Below, one piece after another: positions 24,969-36,913 of a stretch of 64,000 bases of DNA. Source of the stretch: Flabesymbios commensalis (lineage: Eukaryota > Annelida > Polychaeta > Terebellida > Flabelligeridae). Under the pieces are notes generated by a model. The model had not been told where the DNA came from. It saw nothing but the letters and a program-made list of their open reading frames with translations, and searched no databases. Both the position numbers and the translations under genes were made by a program. Every line of letters starts with the position of its first letter. Within the stretch, counting starts at the first letter, position 1. The DNA lies in assembly GCA_964017125.1 (NCBI GenBank), contig OZ024912.1, positions 64,648,390 to 64,712,389 of the forward strand. The letters run 5' to 3'.

Positions 24969-25434
24969 ACTATGATCAGCTCCTTCAAAAAATATGTCTT
25001 TAGGGACCACTTGAATATGTTGGGGTCGTGAATATCCCTCAGTGATGTGGGGAGAGAGTTCTGAGAGTAATGATTTGTATTAGCAACAAAGCAAACACAA
25101 CTAAGATTTTCAGTCTGACGTAAGACATTGGTAATGTTAATCACATCAACATATCTAGTAAATGTAACAGAAACCAAAGACATACATAAATACATTTTGA
25201 TAAAATGAGAACAAAGCTGCCGCTCCTGATAAAGCAATGTTTATTGTGACACGTATCTGATTAGCCAAGTGCCTAGAATAATCGTGAACGATGCATCACC
25301 TATTTATAATTGTTTATAGTAGGTGGGTAAGTGGGTCTATTGTTGTGGTATTTCTCCACATACGTCACTGACTCAAAGAGACACATTACCACAGGAATAG
25401 ATAAACATATTTATAATCAGGCAGGCTGGATGAC
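24969..25434. other. Stretch without recognised gene
   Basis: A minus-strand frame of 90 codons (24,965-25,237) has a few protein-like residues (HYSQNSLPTSLRDI, KTYFLKEL) reminiscent of LINE reverse-transcriptase C-termini. It could be a LINE scrap, but I cannot support more. Confidence 0.3.
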
Positions 25435-25437
25435 GAG

Positions 25438-25473
<36 letters not shown>

Positions 25474-25476
25474 CAA
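25435..25476. repeat. (GGCA)n microsatellite
   Basis: About ten perfect copies of GGCA. Confidence 0.95.
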
Positions 25477-25674
25477 AATCGATCAAACTGGTATACCGCA
25501 TTGAAGAAGCAGTGCTCGTAAGTCAATATTCTTTGTACAAGAAAAGGTCATTCATTAGTCTCTGTGTAATGATGGACGTATTCCTGTCAGGTCAAAAATA
25601 TTAATCATGTGTGAATTTTAGATGATAAACATTGGTCTGACAGGTAGAAGTGTTAGCTGCATCATCTTCCCACA

Positions 25675-25869
25675 TCAACCCTTTCAGCGCGGGGACCGTC
25701 TTTAGACGTCAGATTCTGAGGCTAAAGTCAATCCACGCACTGAAAGAGTAAAACATGTATAATGACCGTAGACCCATAACATAGGTGTTCAAATGAAGCG
25801 GAAAGAAAGAGCTGACCGAGACATTTATGGTGAGATGATGGTTGATATAAAAATATTTCAGCGCGTTAA
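25675..25869 (-). mobile_element. Fold-A MITE (hairpin end first)
   Basis: TCAA then CCCTTTCAGCGCGGGGACCG, a shortened hairpin, then the arm (GTAGACCCATAACATAGG, AATGAAGCGGAAAGAAAGAG, AAAATATTTCAGCGCGTTAA). Part of the arm around the TTTGAAATC segment is replaced. Confidence 0.82.
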
Positions 25870-26147
25870 GAAGCAATATCTGACAACCGTCGCTACGATT
25901 TCTTATGGACAAAGGGATCATATTGACATTATATCATTCTTAATCAATAAAATAAAGTTTAAGTAAAGCCTTTGATGACACCTACATTTTCCTTTCGTCG
26001 TCTGCCTATTTTTCTAAAGGTCACAAGAACGCGTAAGTACACTCGCAGAAGCACTGGCGTTGTTTACAACAGAGCTACACTACGCCAAATGGCACAGTGG
26101 CAGCCAGCACAAGACCTTGGCCGAGCATTTCATCAAGGCTGGCGGAA

Positions 26148-26282
26148 TGTTTAGAAGTTGGCCCAGCTTTGAATCAAAGTTTGGCTGGACAAAACTATTA
26201 TATCACAGGTTCATCTATTGGAGAGAGTGTTCCAATCAGAAAAGTTTCCACCAATCAGCCACAGCTTCTAAACATTTGCTAG
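26148..26282. repeat. Possible inverted-repeat element
   Basis: AATGTTTAGAAGTTGGCC and, 100 bp on, GCCACAGCTTCTAAACATT are inverted. An inner GCTTTGAATCAAAG is itself palindromic. Ends and target duplication are not clear. Confidence 0.35.
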
Positions 26283-26699
26283 AGTGGATCTGTTTATAAC
26301 CTCCTTGAGTTTATTCTGCCAAAGCTTTACAATATATTAGGAGTGTGGAAACATCTAAACGAATGAACAGTGGAGTCTTTAAACATATTACATACGCTGA
26401 GTATAAATATTGTTTCACGTCACTTGTCAAGTCAAGTGGTACAGTCATTTCACTTTTCAGTGACTTTGTAATACATGAAGGCTTCCAACATGAAAATTAA
26501 TTTTAATGAGCGCAACTTCCTATTCAAACTTTTTATCGTGTTTTAGTTTATAAACTTAGTATACATTTAAAATACGGCGTCGTTTCATATCAATATAAAA
26601 TATACAATATACAGTATTAAGATTAAAAAATACCGTGCAAGCACTCAAATACCCCTCGGCTGATGCAGTGACTCTATATATGCCAGATTTCAAGGCAAT

Positions 26700-27190
26700 T
26701 AATTGAAAATAAGAACGATTTATTAAAATTGATAAAACCAAAATGGCCGCCGCAACCTCGTTTTTGAAAACGGACAATACTAATAGACTCGCAGACCCCG
26801 AAAACCTATATATATACCAGGTTTCGAGAGGATTCTGAAAAAAAATGAATAAAAATTAGTCGCCAGGTGGCGGCCATTTTGATTATCGGTGGACAGCTGA
26901 AATTCTAATCAGGTCATCTTCATACTCATGGGTGGGTAACTTCACATAAAAATTGCAGAGATCCAATAATTATTTTTCAAGCTGTCGCGTTAACAAGCAT
27001 TTCTTTGAATCTTTGGCCTTGACCTTGGATAAAAAAAAGTGCCGGGAGGGGTTGAATGTTTGTATGAATTCAATCTGTTGCACCATGTTGGTGTAGTAGC
27101 CAAAAGAGTGCGTGCGGCGGCGGTTGCGGAGACGGCGGCGGCGCACGAAGGGGACGACAATACCCCTTCGGGGCCCGTTTGGGTAAAAAC
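26700..27190. repeat. Satellite-type fragment with GGCGGCCATTTTG and 3' hairpins
   Basis: CCAAAATGGCCGCCGC at about 26,741 and GGTGGCGGCCATTTTGATTA at about 26,871 carry the satellite motif in opposite orientations. Further on, GCGGCGGTTGCGGAGACGGC and ACCCCTTCGGGG with GGGTAAAAACCC make short stable hairpins like the tail of a non-autonomous rolling-circle element. Boundaries unknown. Confidence 0.4.
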
Positions 27191-27428
27191 CCGACAATAG
27201 CAAATTAAAAAAAAAGAGCAAAGGAGCAAAGACTTAAAATTAAGATATCTGCATGAATGACATTCAGTGAAAACAGGCTATCCTCTGTTTTGGGTACTTT
27301 CCATTGGGCCAACGTCTCCTACGTTAGCCCAGTGTAGAGCCACCACTTGATGAACATGTTCGGCCCGCTGGGTGAGGATGTCTCTCTGGCTCACACATTA
27401 ATCAGTATTGGTCCATCCACTCGTAAGA

Positions 27429-27675
27429 TTAAACCTTTTAGCGCGGGGACCGACTTTATACGCCAGAATCTGACGTCTGTAGACGTCAGATTCTGACGTC
27501 TAAAGTCGATCACCGCACCGAAGGAGCAAACTATTTATAATGGCCGTAGACCCATAACCTATGTATTCAAACAAAGCGGAAAGAGCTAACCAAGACATCT
27601 ATGATGATTTCAAAATGGAAAAAAAATTGGTCTAATTGGTTTATATAAAAATATTTCACCGCTTTAAGGTTTTAA
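27429..27675 (-). mobile_element. Fold-A MITE, near complete (hairpin then arm)
   Basis: TTAA at 27,429 and 27,672. ACCTTTTAGCGCGGGGACCG leads into a hairpin (GACGTCAGATTCTGACG and mate). The arm has GGCCGTAGACCCATAAC, AAGCGGAAAGAGCTAACC, GATGATTTCAAAATGG and AAAATATTTCACCGCTTTAA. Confidence 0.88.
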
Positions 27676-28904
27676 ATGCTGGCCCAACGCTGGTTCGGAA
27701 TTGGGTCAAGGGTTGGGCGTATCATGTCGGGCACGGCATGGGTGAGTTATGTGTGTAACCTTGTCTGTCAGGATGACTTAGCCAGATTCACATCTGCTCC
27801 AGGTTGTACATCTCAGCCCCATCAGCAGCTTCGGCTCCAGGTGGGCACCTCTGTGTCAAGACGCTTTCTCGTTAACGCGGTTCTTCTGCGGCCCCGACAG
27901 ACGCGTGCGAGTTAGAATGATTTTGTCTGAGGTCCGGGGTGAGCAGTCCGAATGGAAATCCATGAATCTGACGGTTATAAATGGGTGGGGAGATCACAGC
28001 AATGTCAGGCAGTATGGAGTTGGAGCGCGGTCGTTATATTTCACGGTGTAAACTTTCTCACTCCATGACATAATAATCGCTTTTCCGATTGTAACCGGGG
28101 CTGTTCTGGCCATTTATTATTCTTTGAAGATCTCTGGTATACAAAAACATAGTACCACTCTTCAATGCCCGACTTGCCCATGCAGGAAAAAAATATGTTG
28201 ATATAGATCATGTTATAAACATGTCATGCTCACGGTTTCAATAAAACACTTTTGAAAAATAGCAGTACTGATAGCCTAGACTCCATTTGAAAGCTGTGTT
28301 TTATTTGACGCTTGGAATCACACCAGATTAACTATTTAAACAGGTACAAAATATGTAAATATCAATTTGATCACAAACTGTTCACATCTGATTTTTACCG
28401 CATTAATTCTCACCAGTCTCCTCATTTTGGCGTTGTATAATGTACCGTAAATTATCATTTATGAAAGGTGGACATGAAGTCAAAACATGACATTTTCTGA
28501 GGATGTTTACGGATCCCGCCCCGTCCTCCTCTTTCACCTGATAATGGAGTTGTCTACTTTCAGGCACTTCATCACCTCTGAGCAAAACAATAATATCTTG
28601 AGATGTATGTGAGCCCGGTGGCCAAAGAGAATACATCTCCTTTCAACCTTCGGACTGAATCATCGCTTAACTCAAGAAATAGCTCCAGGTTTGAAAACAA
28701 ATGCCCAACCAAGACCCAAAAGTTTCTTGATCAATCTCGGTCTACATACAGTTTACTGAGTCAAATCAAGAAATATATAGAGAGTAGTAAGATAACGGCA
28801 TAGTTGGTAAAATAAACCTGAACCGAAATAAAAATTTTTTGCCACAAATGACTATTTAAGTCCTTTTCAATGGATGTAAGTAAGTGAATATCATAGATGC
28901 AAAA
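27676..28904. other. Stretch without recognised gene
   Basis: Half of a Fold-P arm (ATGCTGGCCCAACGCTGG) begins the stretch. A GC-richer patch at 27,760-27,920 has an open plus-strand frame flanked by GTCTGTCAG and CTCCAGGTGGGC, which could pass as splice sites, but the peptide is not recognised. A minus-strand frame at 28,403-28,636 is also unassigned. Confidence 0.35.
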
Positions 28905-29196
28905 TGAGTGAATAGAGTGAATATTGCTTTACGTCGCTTTTTGCACAATCATGACAATATCGAGACAGGAGGAAGCCCGAAATCAGGACTATGCCCTACT
29001 CTTATCGAATGACTTTGAGGGTTCTTTATAGTGCGCACTCGCATAGACAGCACTGCACACTCCATGCATTTGAACGGTTTGGAGCAATGTATATACCCAA
29101 CATCGATGACAAATATCCAGCGCGACCGGGATTCAAACCAAGTACCTCTGAGTTTTGAGCCATAAGCGGATCGAATGAGCCATCGGGGCCGGCAGA
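28905..29196 (-). mobile_element. tRNA-derived SINE, second family
   Basis: On the minus strand the head reads GGCCCCGATGGCTCATTCGA, and GGTTTGAATCCCGGTCG is a good B box. The body includes GTGCAGTGCTGTCTATGCG and GGGCTTCCTCCTGTCTCG. The 3' part, AGCGACGTAAAGCAATATTC, runs into a short TTCACTC-type tail. Similar tail sequence occurs near 53.3 and 53.95 kb. No target duplication was identified. Confidence 0.7.
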
Positions 29197-29350
29197 GGGC
29201 TGACAAAATTAATGGCTGTTTTTTTTCTGTTGATTGTGCCAAAAACTGGGATCCTCTAAAATAGTCACCGTAAATTGCTGGGTGAAGAATCATCAGTATA
29301 AAGTCTTCATGTGTAAATTCGCGACGGTCAATGCAAAAAAACATTTAGGG

Positions 29351-29557
29351 CTGGAGCGGATCCAGAATTTAAAAGGGGGTCAGATTGAAAAAAATATAGT
29401 CGGGTTTGACAAGCTAAGTTTCCTATGGTAGTGCCTCGGACACTAGGACATTTTGAGTGTCAAATACTGATATTTTGAAAATTTGCATCAATGTTCAGTT
29501 ATGGAAAAGGGGGATCAGTCAACCCCCCCCCCCCTGACCCCCCTGGATCAGCCACTG
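29351..29557. mobile_element. GGATCCAG-type MITE
   Basis: The left end CTGGAGCGGATCCAGAATTT with GGGGGTCAG and the complement of the right end (CAGTGGCTGATCCAGGGGGG, then TCAG) are inverted repeats of about 25-30 bp around roughly 150 bp. A C-run at 29,523-29,534 lies inside. The CAG start hints at a hAT or CACTA-like relative; the target duplication is not visible. Confidence 0.6.
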
Positions 29558-30419
29558 TACGGTGGACACCAAAAACGAAAGCACGAGATCGACTGAATTG
29601 AATTATCAGCGAGAAATTAAATACTACAAGAGGTGAAAGGCCGCCATGATTATCCCCAAACCGGCTTTTGTGAAGAATACACAAAAATGTTATGAAATGT
29701 GTTCAATACTCAGAAAATGTATAAAGTTCTATTCACAGTAGGCCCTATGTCAGAAAGTGCGTCGAATGCAAGAGCCCAAAAAGGCACATCTACATCCCCG
29801 GGGGATCCCTGTTGGTATTTAAGCTATTTTGGCTCAGAGATGTAGGGCCAAAAGTAGGTAAAAGGTCATAACCTCCAAAAGGTACATCTACACCGTGCTG
29901 ATGCCATAAAATAGTAAATAGTGCACAGCATAAACAACAATGTTAGTTCTATTTCACTTTTATGTACAGTTTTTCAGGCAACAACTCCCCTAGGGCACAT
30001 TTATCAGACCATCCAGCGGGAGGAGAAATCATTTAAGTGATAAATGTATAAAGACTGGGATAACCGTGAACAAAATGAACAAGCCCGCTCCCAAGATTAA
30101 ACCGCCTTCCTTTCCATCTGCAATTGATGGCCACGAGCATGTTTGTCAGCCATGCTGACTTACAAGTGATCTCAAACCATTAGTTTTCGGCTACCCTATA
30201 AGTGCTGCGCTTGCATTGTATATTTACAATCATTTGAAGATGCAAATTGCGATAGTAATTGAAGCTTCAAAATTCATGAATGTAGATGTCGATATCAACT
30301 GTAGTATAGTAAAGTAATAGCCGACGGTCCCATTCAGGGGTGTCCAAAACAAATTGACGAAGCAAAAGCGAAGTAGCCAGTAGCAAAATATATGAACGTC
30401 AAAATTTCGCGATGCGCAA
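29558..30419. other. Stretch with pearl-tail-like scraps
   Basis: Around 29,780-29,900 pieces such as CCAAAAAGGCACATCTACA and AAAAGTAGGTAAAAGGTCAT resemble the tail of the pearl-like elements. A weak hairpin (ATTTGAAGATGCAAATTGCG) lies near 30,232. No gene seen. Confidence 0.35.
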
Positions 30420-30667
30420 TCAACCCTTTAAGCCCTCACGATGCATTAAAGCATCATTTTACATCCCTGAAAACAGATTTGATTTTCCTACAACCAAGTG
30501 TTTTGGAAAATTTCCATGAAACTGGTTTACCAATACATGGTAATTTTCTTTAATTTTTCACCCACCTCAAATCATCTTCATCCACTACAGGTCGAGAATT
30601 GCGACAGCAATTCGCGGCTTGTAGTGGATGAAGATGACAATCGTAAACTCAGGCCTGAAAGGGTTAA
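30420..30667 (+). mobile_element. Fold-F MITE, copy 1
   Basis: TCAA at 30,420 and TTAA at 30,664. The ends are CCCTTTAAGCCCTCA and, on the complement, CCCTTTCAGGCCTGAG. A 66-bp hairpin at 30,572-30,637 pairs TCATCTTCATCCACTACA with its mate around GAGAATTGCGACAGCAATTC. Confidence 0.88.
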
Positions 30668-30671
30668 GCCA

Positions 30672-30850
30672 TCAACCCTCACAGTGCGGGGATCGACTTT
30701 AGACGTCTAAAGTCGATCCCCGCACTGTAAAGGTATTCAAAAGAAGCGGAAAGAGCTGAATAAGACATTTATGACGATTTCAAATTGTAAAAAACACACC
30801 TTTGGGTCTCCATGATTTATACGAAAATATTTCAACGCTTCAAGGGTTAA
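30672..30850 (-). mobile_element. Fold-A MITE, short copy
   Basis: TCAA then CCCTCACAGTGCGGGGATCG, a perfect hairpin with only GACGTC at the turn, then a shortened arm (AAGAAGCGGAAAGAGC, GATTTCAAATTG, CTTCAAGGGTTAA). It follows Fold-F copy 1 by only a few bases. Confidence 0.85.
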
Positions 30851-31153
30851 ATTCACAAAATTAGGCATTAAATTCGCGAAAAATGCGAATTGTGACAGTT
30901 TGGCCACCCCTGCCATTTCGATGGCTACCACTATACTAATATCTGTCTGTATTAGCTTCTGCCTACCTGGTACGAGTAGACAAAATAATTATTATATATT
31001 GCTAATAATTATGTTCCTGAGGTGTACATGTTTACCCTCCCCCAAACAACCCCATATCCTAGCTTTATGCTCCTCACTGCACTAATTCCACGGGGGAAAA
31101 CAACATTACTAAACATGGCTGTTTCCATGTCTCATATATTGTGTACGACCCAT

Positions 31154-31265
31154 TCCAGTAAAAATCAAATCATTTGTATAACTTTTATATACAATGTTGT
31201 ACCAACGTCGAAGATGTTGGGCCGGTGTTGTATAAACGCTATACAAATGTTTTGCGTTTGCTGGG
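31154..31265. mobile_element. Fold-P palindromic MITE
   Basis: CAAATCATTTGTATAAC and CTATACAAATGTTTTGCGTT pair, the centre is AACGTCGAAGATGTTGGGCC, and the right end is GTTTGCTGGG. The left end has diverged (TCCAGTAAAAA). Confidence 0.75.
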
Positions 31266-32208
31266 CATCCCTATGGGTATCCCAGTAAAAATACAAAAAA
31301 TAAAATTAATTTAGATTATCTAAACGTATTAGTTTTAACGGTGTCAACTCCTTCCAAGTTCTTCTTATCGTAACTGATATTTTTCAATTTTTACAACATA
31401 TACTTTCAACTTATTGTTATTTTATGTTCGATCGTGAGTTTGCATCCATTTTTGAGGTGTTCATGATGATAATGGAACTCATACGACTTTTTCAAAGCAT
31501 TTACACGAACATAAGAACGAAGGAAGGTTATTTTCACACGGCTGCCTTGAAAAGCACGCAAGAAATGCTCAGAAAATTGTTGGTACGGACGGTGTTCGTA
31601 CGGGTCTTTGTGACCCAAGGTATAAATGAATGTTACAGAGTACGCTATATAATCTATATTAAAATTATATAATCAGTTAACATAATTATTATTGTCAGAC
31701 TCTCGATCAGGACATCAATGGTTTTAGTTGAGCGACGATGCCGAGCTCGTGTATTTATTTCCTTCTGGGCTGTATGATTTGTAAAAATGACAAAAATCCA
31801 GAAAAGGAAGAAGTTTAACCAGACGATTATTCTAGTCGTTATTCAACACTAACATTGCTTGATTGGATCTGCGGTCTGCGGAAACGTTAATAATTCTCAT
31901 CCGGGATTATAAATCACGAACATGACACAGCATTTTAGAAATTCACCTGCTCTTTGTTCGTTTGAAGCTAGAATTCTTAATGAAATTCCAATATTAAAGT
32001 GTAGAAAGAACAGGAAGACGTAAACTAATATTGGTTAAAGTAGCATTGATACCATAATATGACATTGATCACGGTAAAGATTCTGTACGGAATGAATATC
32101 TGCCTATTAACACATTATAAGGACTGAGCAAAACGGAAATATTCTTCGTTCAGCCACATAGGCCTACACTACTCGGGCGACCAAACTGTACTTTGCATCA
32201 ATACTGAA
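31266..32208. other. Stretch without recognised gene
   Basis: Frames near 31,406-31,672 on both strands have no recognised family. A worn Fold-C-like hairpin (GTTTGAAGCTAGAATTC) lies near 31,961. Confidence 0.35.
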
Positions 32209-32312
32209 TAGGTATTCAAATGAAGCGGAAAGACATTTATGACTATTTCAAACTGAAGAAACCCTTCGGTCTCTATGGTTTATACAAAAATATTTCAGCG
32301 TTGTAAGGGTTT
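32209..32312 (-). mobile_element. Fold-A arm remnant
   Basis: ATAGGTATTCAAATGAAGCG, AACCCTTCGGTCTCTATGG and AAATATTTCAGCGTTGTAAG reproduce the outer half of the Fold-A arm. The hairpin half is absent. Confidence 0.75.
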
Positions 32313-32512
32313 AAAAACTTGCATGTATATAATATACTATCGCTGCCTAAATTCGGCCACGGACGTACACAGTCGGAAGTTGGAAGCGGACGCAGAAAAC
32401 GCAGACCTGAGTAAAGAGATCTGTTGAAACAGCAAATAAAGGAATGATTATAATTTCTGGTGATCAATCATTCAGATCATTCTGAATTATAGGGAATTAT
32501 ATTTAAACCCTA

Positions 32513-33296
32513 TATGGTCACCTGCAAATGTTAAGGATATTCTACTGTTAGAAAGTATACAGCGCCACGCTACGAAGTATATTTTAAACAATTATTCTAA
32601 TTTTTCATATGCAGAAAGATGCATAAAACTCTCTATCCTACCACTTTGTTTTCGCAGGGAGATTATTGATTTAATGTTATTTTTAAAAAATTAAATAGTT
32701 ATATTGATTGCAATTTTTCAAGTTATTTCGAACTTGTCGGTTCTCTGCATAATTTAAGGTCATCTAGCAACAGTACATTGCTGAAATTACCCAGAGTCAA
32801 AACTACTGCCCTCCAATCTTCGTATTTGTATCGCCTAGTACGTCTATGGAATTATCTGCTTCGTGATATCCGTGAGGCAAGCAGCGTGTTTTCTAATAAA
32901 AAGGATATTCCACTGTTAGAAAAAATACAGCGCCACGCTACGAAGTAAATTTAAACAATTATTCTGATTTTTCATATGCAGAAAGATGCATAAAACTCTC
33001 TATCCTACCACTTTGTTTTCGCAGGAAGATTATTGATTAAATGTTATTTTTTAAAATTAAATAGCTATATTGATTGCAATTTTTCAAGTTATTTCGAACT
33101 TGTCGGTTCACTGCATAATTTAAGGTCATCTAGCAACGGTACATTGCTGAAATTACTGAGTCAAAACTACTGCCCTCCAATCTTCGTATTTGTATCGCCT
33201 AGTACGTCTATGGAATTATCTGCTACGTGATATCCGTGAGGCAAGCAGCGTGTTTTCTAATAAAAAGCATATTAATAACCTCTATCTTTCAAGATT
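32513..33296 (+). mobile_element. LINE 3' coding fragment, tandemly duplicated
   Basis: Translation of 32,513 onward gives SPANVKDILLLESIQRHATK and later LNNYSNFSYAERCIKLSILP. This is the C-terminal region after the reverse-transcriptase fingers and palm, typical of CR1/Jockey-group LINEs (ESIQRRATK motif). The same 368-bp segment repeats from about 32,903, with the repeat starting at GGATATTC. The first copy passes through KLNSYIDCNFSSYFELVGSL in a shifted frame; both copies have small indels and a stop, so it is a pseudogene fragment. The second copy extends to HINNLYLSRFANF and is cut by pearl copy 2. 5' truncated; no 3' tail seen. Confidence 0.75.
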
Positions 33297-33307
33297 TGCC
33301 AATTTCA

Positions 33308-36300
33308 ACAAGACTACATAAGTCCAGAAGCTCCCGCTCCGAATTAGAATTTGATTTAAGCAATTTTGTATAGGGTTATTAATGTAGTCCTAGTCTAGGT
33401 CAAAAATCAAGACGCAAGACAACTAGGTCTAAGAAGCCCAGTCTAAGAGTAAGATAAGAACTAGACAGTCTGTCAGAGATTGCAAACCTCCATTGAAATT
33501 AATGATCCTAATCAGTATCCCAGTAATGGTCTACCTATCTGGCATGGTTTACCCGATATCAGGCCAATCGAGTTAACTAATAGCTGATTTACGGTCATTT
33601 TGAATTTGATATAAATTAGTTAAAAACTTAGGGTGCATCCTCCCCCGAAACCTCAAATTTTGTTTTATAGTAATGGACTAACATCTAACACAGTTTGCAA
33701 AATATTGGGCATGTGAAAGTAAATAATGGCCGATAGAGGGCCATTTTGAATTTGATCAAGTCAAAATTTTCCAAGATGCATCCTCAGCTGAAATCTCACA
33801 TTTCATTCTATAGTAATGGTCTAGCCATCTAGCACGGTTTACCAAATATCGCCCATGTGAAAGTGAATAATGGCCGATAGGAGGCCATTTTGAATTTGAT
33901 CAATTCAAAATTTTTCAAGATGCATCCTCTCCTGAAATCTCACATTTTGTTTTATAGTAATGGTCTAGCCATCTAGTACGGTTACTAAAAACCGGCTATG
34001 TGAAAGTAAATAATGGCCGATAGGCGGCCATTTTGAATTTGATCGAGTAAATTTTTTTCAAGATGCATCCTCTCTTGTAATCTCACATTTTGTTTTATAG
34101 TAATGGTCCAGCTATCTAACACGGTTTACCACATATCAGCAATGTGAAAGTAAATAGTGGCCGATAGGCGGCCATTTTGAATTTGATTGAGTCGAAAGTG
34201 TTTTAAAGGCATCCTCTCTCTAAACGTCACATTTTGTTTTATAGTAATGGTCTAGCTATCTAGCACGGTTTACCTGATATCAGGCCTATCGAGGTAAATA
34301 ATGCTGATTGTCGGCCATTTTGAATTCGTAAGTTAAAAATTTTCAGGTTGCATCCTCCCCCGAAAACTCACACTTTGTTTTATAGTAATCAGGTAATGGT
34401 CTAGCCATCTAGCACGGTTTACCAAATATCAGCCATGTGAAAATGAATAATAGCCGAAAAGGCGGCCATTTTAAATTTGATCAAGTCAATTTTTTTCAAG
34501 ATGCATCCTCATCTGAAATCTCACATTTCGTTTTACAGTAATGGTCTAGCCATCTAGCACGGTTGACCAAATAACGGCCATGTGAAAGTGAATAATGGCC
34601 GATAAGCGGCCATTTTGAATTTTATCGAGTCTAATTTTTTCAAGATGCATCTCTCCTGAAATCACACATTTTGTTTTATAGTAATGGTCTAGCCATCTAG
34701 CACGGTTTACCAAATAACGGCCATGTGAAAGTGAATAATGGCCAATAAGCGGCCATTTTGAATTTTATCAAGTCGAATTTTTTCAAGATGCATCCTCTCC
34801 TGAAATCACACATTTTGTTTTACAGTAATGGTCTAGCCATCTAGCACGGTTGACCAAATAACGGCCATGTGAAAGTGAATAATGGCCGATAAGCGGCCAT
34901 TTTAAATTTTATCGAGTCTAATTTTTTCAAGATGCATCTCTCCTGAAATCGCACATTTTGTTTTATAGTAATGGTCTAGCCATCTAGCACGGTTTACCAA
35001 ATAACGGCCATGTGAAAGTGAATAATGGCCAATAAGCGGCCATTTTGAATTTTATCAAGTCGAATTTTTTCAAGATGCATCCTCTCCTGAAATCACACAT
35101 TTTGTTTTATAGTAATGGTCTAGCCATCTAGCACGGTTTACCAAATAACGGCCATGTGAAAGTGAATAATGGCCGATAAGCGGCCATTTTGAATTTTATC
35201 GAGTCGAATTTTTTCAAGATGCATCCTCTCCTGAAATCACACATTTTGTTTTATAGTAATGGTCTAGCCATCTAGCACGGTTTACCAAATAACGGCCATG
35301 TGAAAATGAATAATGGCCGAAAAGGCGGCCATTTTAAATTTGATCAAGTCAATTTTTTTCAAGATGCATCCTCATCTGAAATCTCACATTTCGTTTTACA
35401 GTAATGGTCTAGCCATCTAGCACGGTTGACCAAATAACGGCCATGTGAAAGTGAATAATGGCCGATAAGCGGCCATTTTGAATTTTATCGAGTCTAATTT
35501 TTTCAAGATGCATCTCTCCTGAAATCACACATTTTGTTTTATAGTAATGGTCTAGCCATCTAGCACGGTTTACCAAATAACGGCCATGTGAAAGTGAATA
35601 ATGGCCAATAAGCGGCCATTTTGAATTTTATCAAGTCGAATTTTTTCAAGATGCATCCTCTCCTGAAATCACACATTTTGTTTTACAGTAATGGTCTAGC
35701 CATCTAGCACGGTTTACCAAATAACGGCCATGTGAAAGTGAATAATGGCCGATAAGCGGCCATTTTGAATTTTATCGAGTCGAATTTTTTCAAGATGCAT
35801 CCTCTCCTGAAATCACACATTTTGTTTTATAGTAATGGTCTAGCCATCTAGCACGGTTTACCAAATAACGGCCATGTGAAAGTGAATAATGGCCGATTGG
35901 CGGCCATTTTGAACTTTGACAAAAATAATTTTTTCAAAATACATCCTCTCCTGAAGCCTTACAATTTGTTTTATAGTAATGGTGTAGATATCTTGAGCGG
36001 TTTTCATGATATTCCACAATATCAGGCCTGTCGAGGTGAATAATGGCTGATAGGCGGCCATTTTGAATTTTATCAACTTCAAATTTTTCAGGATGCATCC
36101 TCTCCTGAAACCTTACAATTTATTTGATATTAATGGTGTAGCTATCTTGAGCGGTTTTCATGATATTCCGCAATATCAGGCCTGTCGAGGTGAATAATGG
36201 CCGATAGGCGGCCATTTTTAATTTTATCGACTTGAAATTTTTCAAGATGCATCCTCTCCTGAAACCTCACAATTTGTTTTATAGTAATGGTGTAGCTATC

Positions 36301-36913
36301 TTGAGCGGTTTTCATGATATTCCGCAAAATCTTTCAGTCGGATTTACCGATGTTATAAATTAGGTCAAAGTGCTGGGTCAACTTCAAGGTCAAGGTCCAA
36401 AAACCTGAAAAGGCACAACTAGGGACCTTAGAGAACATGTATGTGCAATATGACTGTCATCGGCCCAGTACTTTTCGAGATCTGCTCCGGAAACGAAGTG
36501 CGCGTCAAAACGTCTAAATAGGTCATAGTTCTGAACCAGAAGTAGGCCAAAGTTCAAATACCCCAAAAGGCACAACTAGACCCCCTAGGGGTGTTGTGTG
36601 TAAAATTTGAAGACAATCGGACAAGTACTTTCAGAGATATGCTCCGGAAACGAATTGTTTACGGACGGCCCAACGGCCCAACGGCCCAACGGCCCAACGC
36701 CGTCACATCATCATTTTCTCCTCTGCAACCTTGCGTATTGAATTCAGATAAAAAATATTTTAACCCGTCCATTAGCCACCTGGAAGTAACCCACATACCA
36801 AAAATTGTTATCCTAGCTTATTTTCTCACAAAGTTATAGGCAAAAGAAGAGGCCAAAAAAAAACGGAGGTAGAATCCATAGCTCCCTTCGCTCACCTACG
36901 GTGACGGCGGGAG
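33308..36913 (+). mobile_element. Pearl/HINE-like element, copy 2
   Basis: The 5' leader is AAGACTACATAAGTCCAGAA with GCTCCCGC at 33,333. About 19 satellite units of 144 bp follow (CATTTTGTTTTATAGTAATG, CCATCTAGCACGGTTTACC, AGCGGCCATTTTGAATTTTA). The tail has AGGTCAAGGTCCAAAAACCT, an eight-base CGGCCCAA repeat (36,666-36,697), then a 3' hairpin (GCTCCC to GGGAGC) closing in CTAAT at about 36,908. GCTCCCGC in the leader and GCGGGAGC at the 3' end are subterminal inverted repeats. Leader, satellite, short microsatellite and tail hairpin match the pearl/HINE architecture associated with Helentrons. No coding capacity. Confidence 0.82.

Noticed and set aside
27676-27915. Plus-strand frame with possible splice sites
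   Set aside because: It starts inside a Fold-P arm, and the peptide is short and unrecognised.
33500-36330. Regularly spaced repeats that might suggest a CRISPR array
   Set aside because: Units are 144 bp and tandem without variable spacers, and the genome is eukaryotic.
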